From Roseimaritima sp. (GTDB lineage: Bacteria > Planctomycetota > Planctomycetia > Pirellulales > Pirellulaceae): DNA of 8,497 nucleotides. The position numbers and the translations under genes were made by a program. Location of the stretch: positions 1-8,497 of the forward strand of contig SLFV01000415.1 in assembly GCA_007124075.1 (NCBI GenBank), in the 5' to 3' direction. The notes beneath the pieces are model-generated. The model ran no database searches, was not told the DNA's origin, and saw nothing but the letters and a program-made list of their open reading frames with translations. Positions 7,283-8,497 of this stretch are shown here, piece by piece (position 1 is the first letter of the stretch; every line of letters starts with the position of its first letter).

Positions 7283-7474
7283 ATCGTCCCCCGATTTTCA
7301 GTCCATTGCTGCTGGGCAACGGCCTGGGTTTTAAGCAAGCGGAGATCCGATCCTCCGCGACCGTTAACCGTCCAAGCAGCATTCCACGACCCGGGTTGCA
7401 GCAACGACTACTACAACTATTGCTAGGTCCAGCGGCATCGAAATACAGTGCGTGCTGAAAGCGTGAAGGCGATA
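7283..7474. other. Intergenic gap between the convergent cutA and transporter genes
   Basis: This 192-base stretch lies between two stop codons. It has one short inverted repeat (7339-7358) and no recognisable gene on either strand. A regulatory RNA cannot be excluded, but I see no sign of one. Confidence 0.4.
7339..7358. terminator. Short hairpin, possible bidirectional terminator
   Basis: GCGGAG (7339-7344) and CTCCGC (7353-7358) form a perfect 6-bp stem around an 8-base loop. It is 57 bases after the cutA stop and about 120 bases past the transporter stop on the other strand, so it could serve both. Neither side has a T-run, so it does not meet the usual intrinsic terminator criteria. Confidence 0.2.
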
Positions 7475-8497
7475 TCAGTCGGCTTCGTATCGGTTGTACG
7501 CCCTCCCGACTTTCCAGCCTGCCACGACCAGGAGAGCTCCGCCACAACAACCTGCCCACGCGATTGCCTGCGGACCCCCAACGACTTGCAGACCTGTGAT
7601 CAACCCGGAAGCCAGCAAAGTGCCGCAGGGGATCAGCCACCCCAAACTCCATCCGCGAACCGCGATCCGCTGTTTTTTCGGAAATCGATTGACCAGCATC
7701 TGATTCAAGGGATTTCGCAGACCGAATCGCAACTCCGCTTCCACAAACCGACTTGCGGTCGCCGTAACCACTCCTCCCGTCCAGAGATTTGACAGTAGGC
7801 AGAACAAGACCGACGTCATGTAAATGAAATGCGATTTGGCAACACCAAGTCGCGTGACCAAACGCGGCACGATAAACAGTTGCAGCAGCAAGGAAATCGA
7901 GAGTGCGGCCTGCGTATAAATCCCTAAAAACCTCGCTAACGCGTTTTCATTGGCAAAATAGGCTTCAAAGCCCGCGGTATATTGGTACATCAGCATCCAA
8001 CGACACAGAACAAACAGCAAGGTCGTCCAGGTCAGCCAGTACAACAGCGGAACGTGTACGACCTGCTGCAGAAATCTTCGCACCGCATGCCAAGGTGTCG
8101 CGGTTTCTTGAAGTGCTGCGATCTCCCGTGGCGGTTCAGGCTCGTCGCCCTTGGGCGCGTGACGGACGATCCAGCCGATGGCTACGGCGGCCCCTCCCAG
8201 CAACGCGATCGCCAGAAGGATTAAGTGAAGGACACCGATCCGCTGAGACAACATTGTGACCGCAAATCCACCGGCGATGCCACCACATCGCCCGCCCGCG
8301 TAGATTGCGGGTAAAATGCGGTTCAATTCGGCTCTCGTGAAATAATCTTGCAGGAACGTGCCGAAATGCATCAACACCATCGTTAATGCAATTTCACGGC
8401 TGACAAACAGCACGCCGTAAGCAAACGTTCCCACCTGGGAATGAACGGTCCACACGATCAACCAGATTCCACTGGTCGCCGCCAAGATATAAAAAAA
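7475..8497 (-). CDS. MFS-type membrane transporter, NTP/NDP-exchanger-like, N-terminus outside the window
   Basis: The frame remains open to the right edge (F-F-Y-I before the TTG at 8485), so the gene starts beyond the window and about 340 C-terminal residues are visible. Eight or nine hydrophobic helices can be seen, for example IWLIVWTVHSQVGTFAYGVL, GGIAGGFAVTML, LILLAIALLGGAAVAIGWIV, LLYWLTWTTLLFVL, ALSISLLLQLFIV and TLLASGLITGL. A charged cytoplasmic loop of about 35 residues (RHAPKGDEPEPP onward) sits where the central loop of a 12-helix MFS protein belongs, so roughly the first three or four helices are missing. RILPAIYAGGRCGGIAGG and the later RFVEAELRFGLRNPLNQML resemble bacterial MFS proteins related to the Tlc-type ATP/ADP translocases. 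The substrate is not determined, and a generic MFS carrier is equally possible. It converges on cutA and has no visible functional link to the other genes. Confidence 0.8.
   Translation of the reverse strand, partial: FFYILAATSGIWLIVWTVHSQVGTFAYGVLFVSREIALTMVLMHFGTFLQDYFTRAELNRILPAIYAGGRCGGIAGGFAVTMLSQRIGVLHLILLAIALLGGAAVAIGWIVRHAPKGDEPEPPREIAALQETATPWHAVRRFLQQVVHVPLLYWLTWTTLLFVLCRWMLMYQYTAGFEAYFANENALARFLGIYTQAALSISLLLQLFIVPRLVTRLGVAKSHFIYMTSVLFCLLSNLWTGGVVTATASRFVEAELRFGLRNPLNQMLVNRFPKKQRIAVRGWSLGWLIPCGTLLASGLITGLQVVGGPQAIAWAGCCGGALLVVAGWKVGRAYNRYEAD

Noticed and set aside
8483..8485. TTG codon as the start of the transporter
   Set aside because: The frame continues without a stop to the window edge, and the residues before it are hydrophobic and continue a helix, so the TTG is internal.
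8491..8497. Run of seven A at the right edge
   Set aside because: It encodes Phe codons of the transporter on the minus strand and is only noticeable because the window ends there.

Overview
The window looks like chromosomal DNA of a planctomycete, probably of the Rhodopirellula/Pirellulaceae type. The main reason is the consecutive DUF1553 (PSD1) and DUF1501 genes, a pairing that is a hallmark of that phylum. A secreted formylglycine sulfatase and a secreted TPR-redoxin protein fit the same group. The lineage is inferred from gene content; there is no rRNA or other marker gene in the window.

Layout from left to right. Bases 3-992 (+) are the C-terminal part of a DUF1553 protein whose start lies outside the window. 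Bases 1073-2347 (+) encode a DUF1501 protein with a twin-arginine-type signal, probably in the same transcription unit. After a 167-base gap, 2515-4893 (+) encodes a large exported protein with an N-terminal TPR region, a charged coiled coil and a C-terminal thioredoxin-fold AhpC/TSA-type domain carrying a CxxC motif. A sulfatase (4890-6572, -) runs head-on into it, and the two genes share four bases at their stop codons. A 350-base divergent intergenic region (6573-6922) separates the sulfatase from cutA (6923-7282, +). It carries one arm of a degenerate direct repeat whose other arm lies inside the sulfatase leader. A gene for a polytopic MFS-type transporter (7475 to the right edge, -) converges on cutA; its N-terminus is outside the window.

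Functionally, the left two thirds look like an export-oriented module: DUF1553, DUF1501, TPR-redoxin and sulfatase are all predicted to act outside the cytoplasm. This agrees with the common idea that these planctomycete families take part in handling complex, often sulfated, polysaccharides, but no substrate can be read from the sequence. CutA and the transporter look like unrelated housekeeping neighbours. I see no tRNA, rRNA, CRISPR array, insertion sequence or phage gene. The least ordinary items are the secreted TPR-redoxin fusion, the sulfatase's long N-terminal leader with its repeat, and the NTP/NDP-exchanger-like features of the partial transporter.
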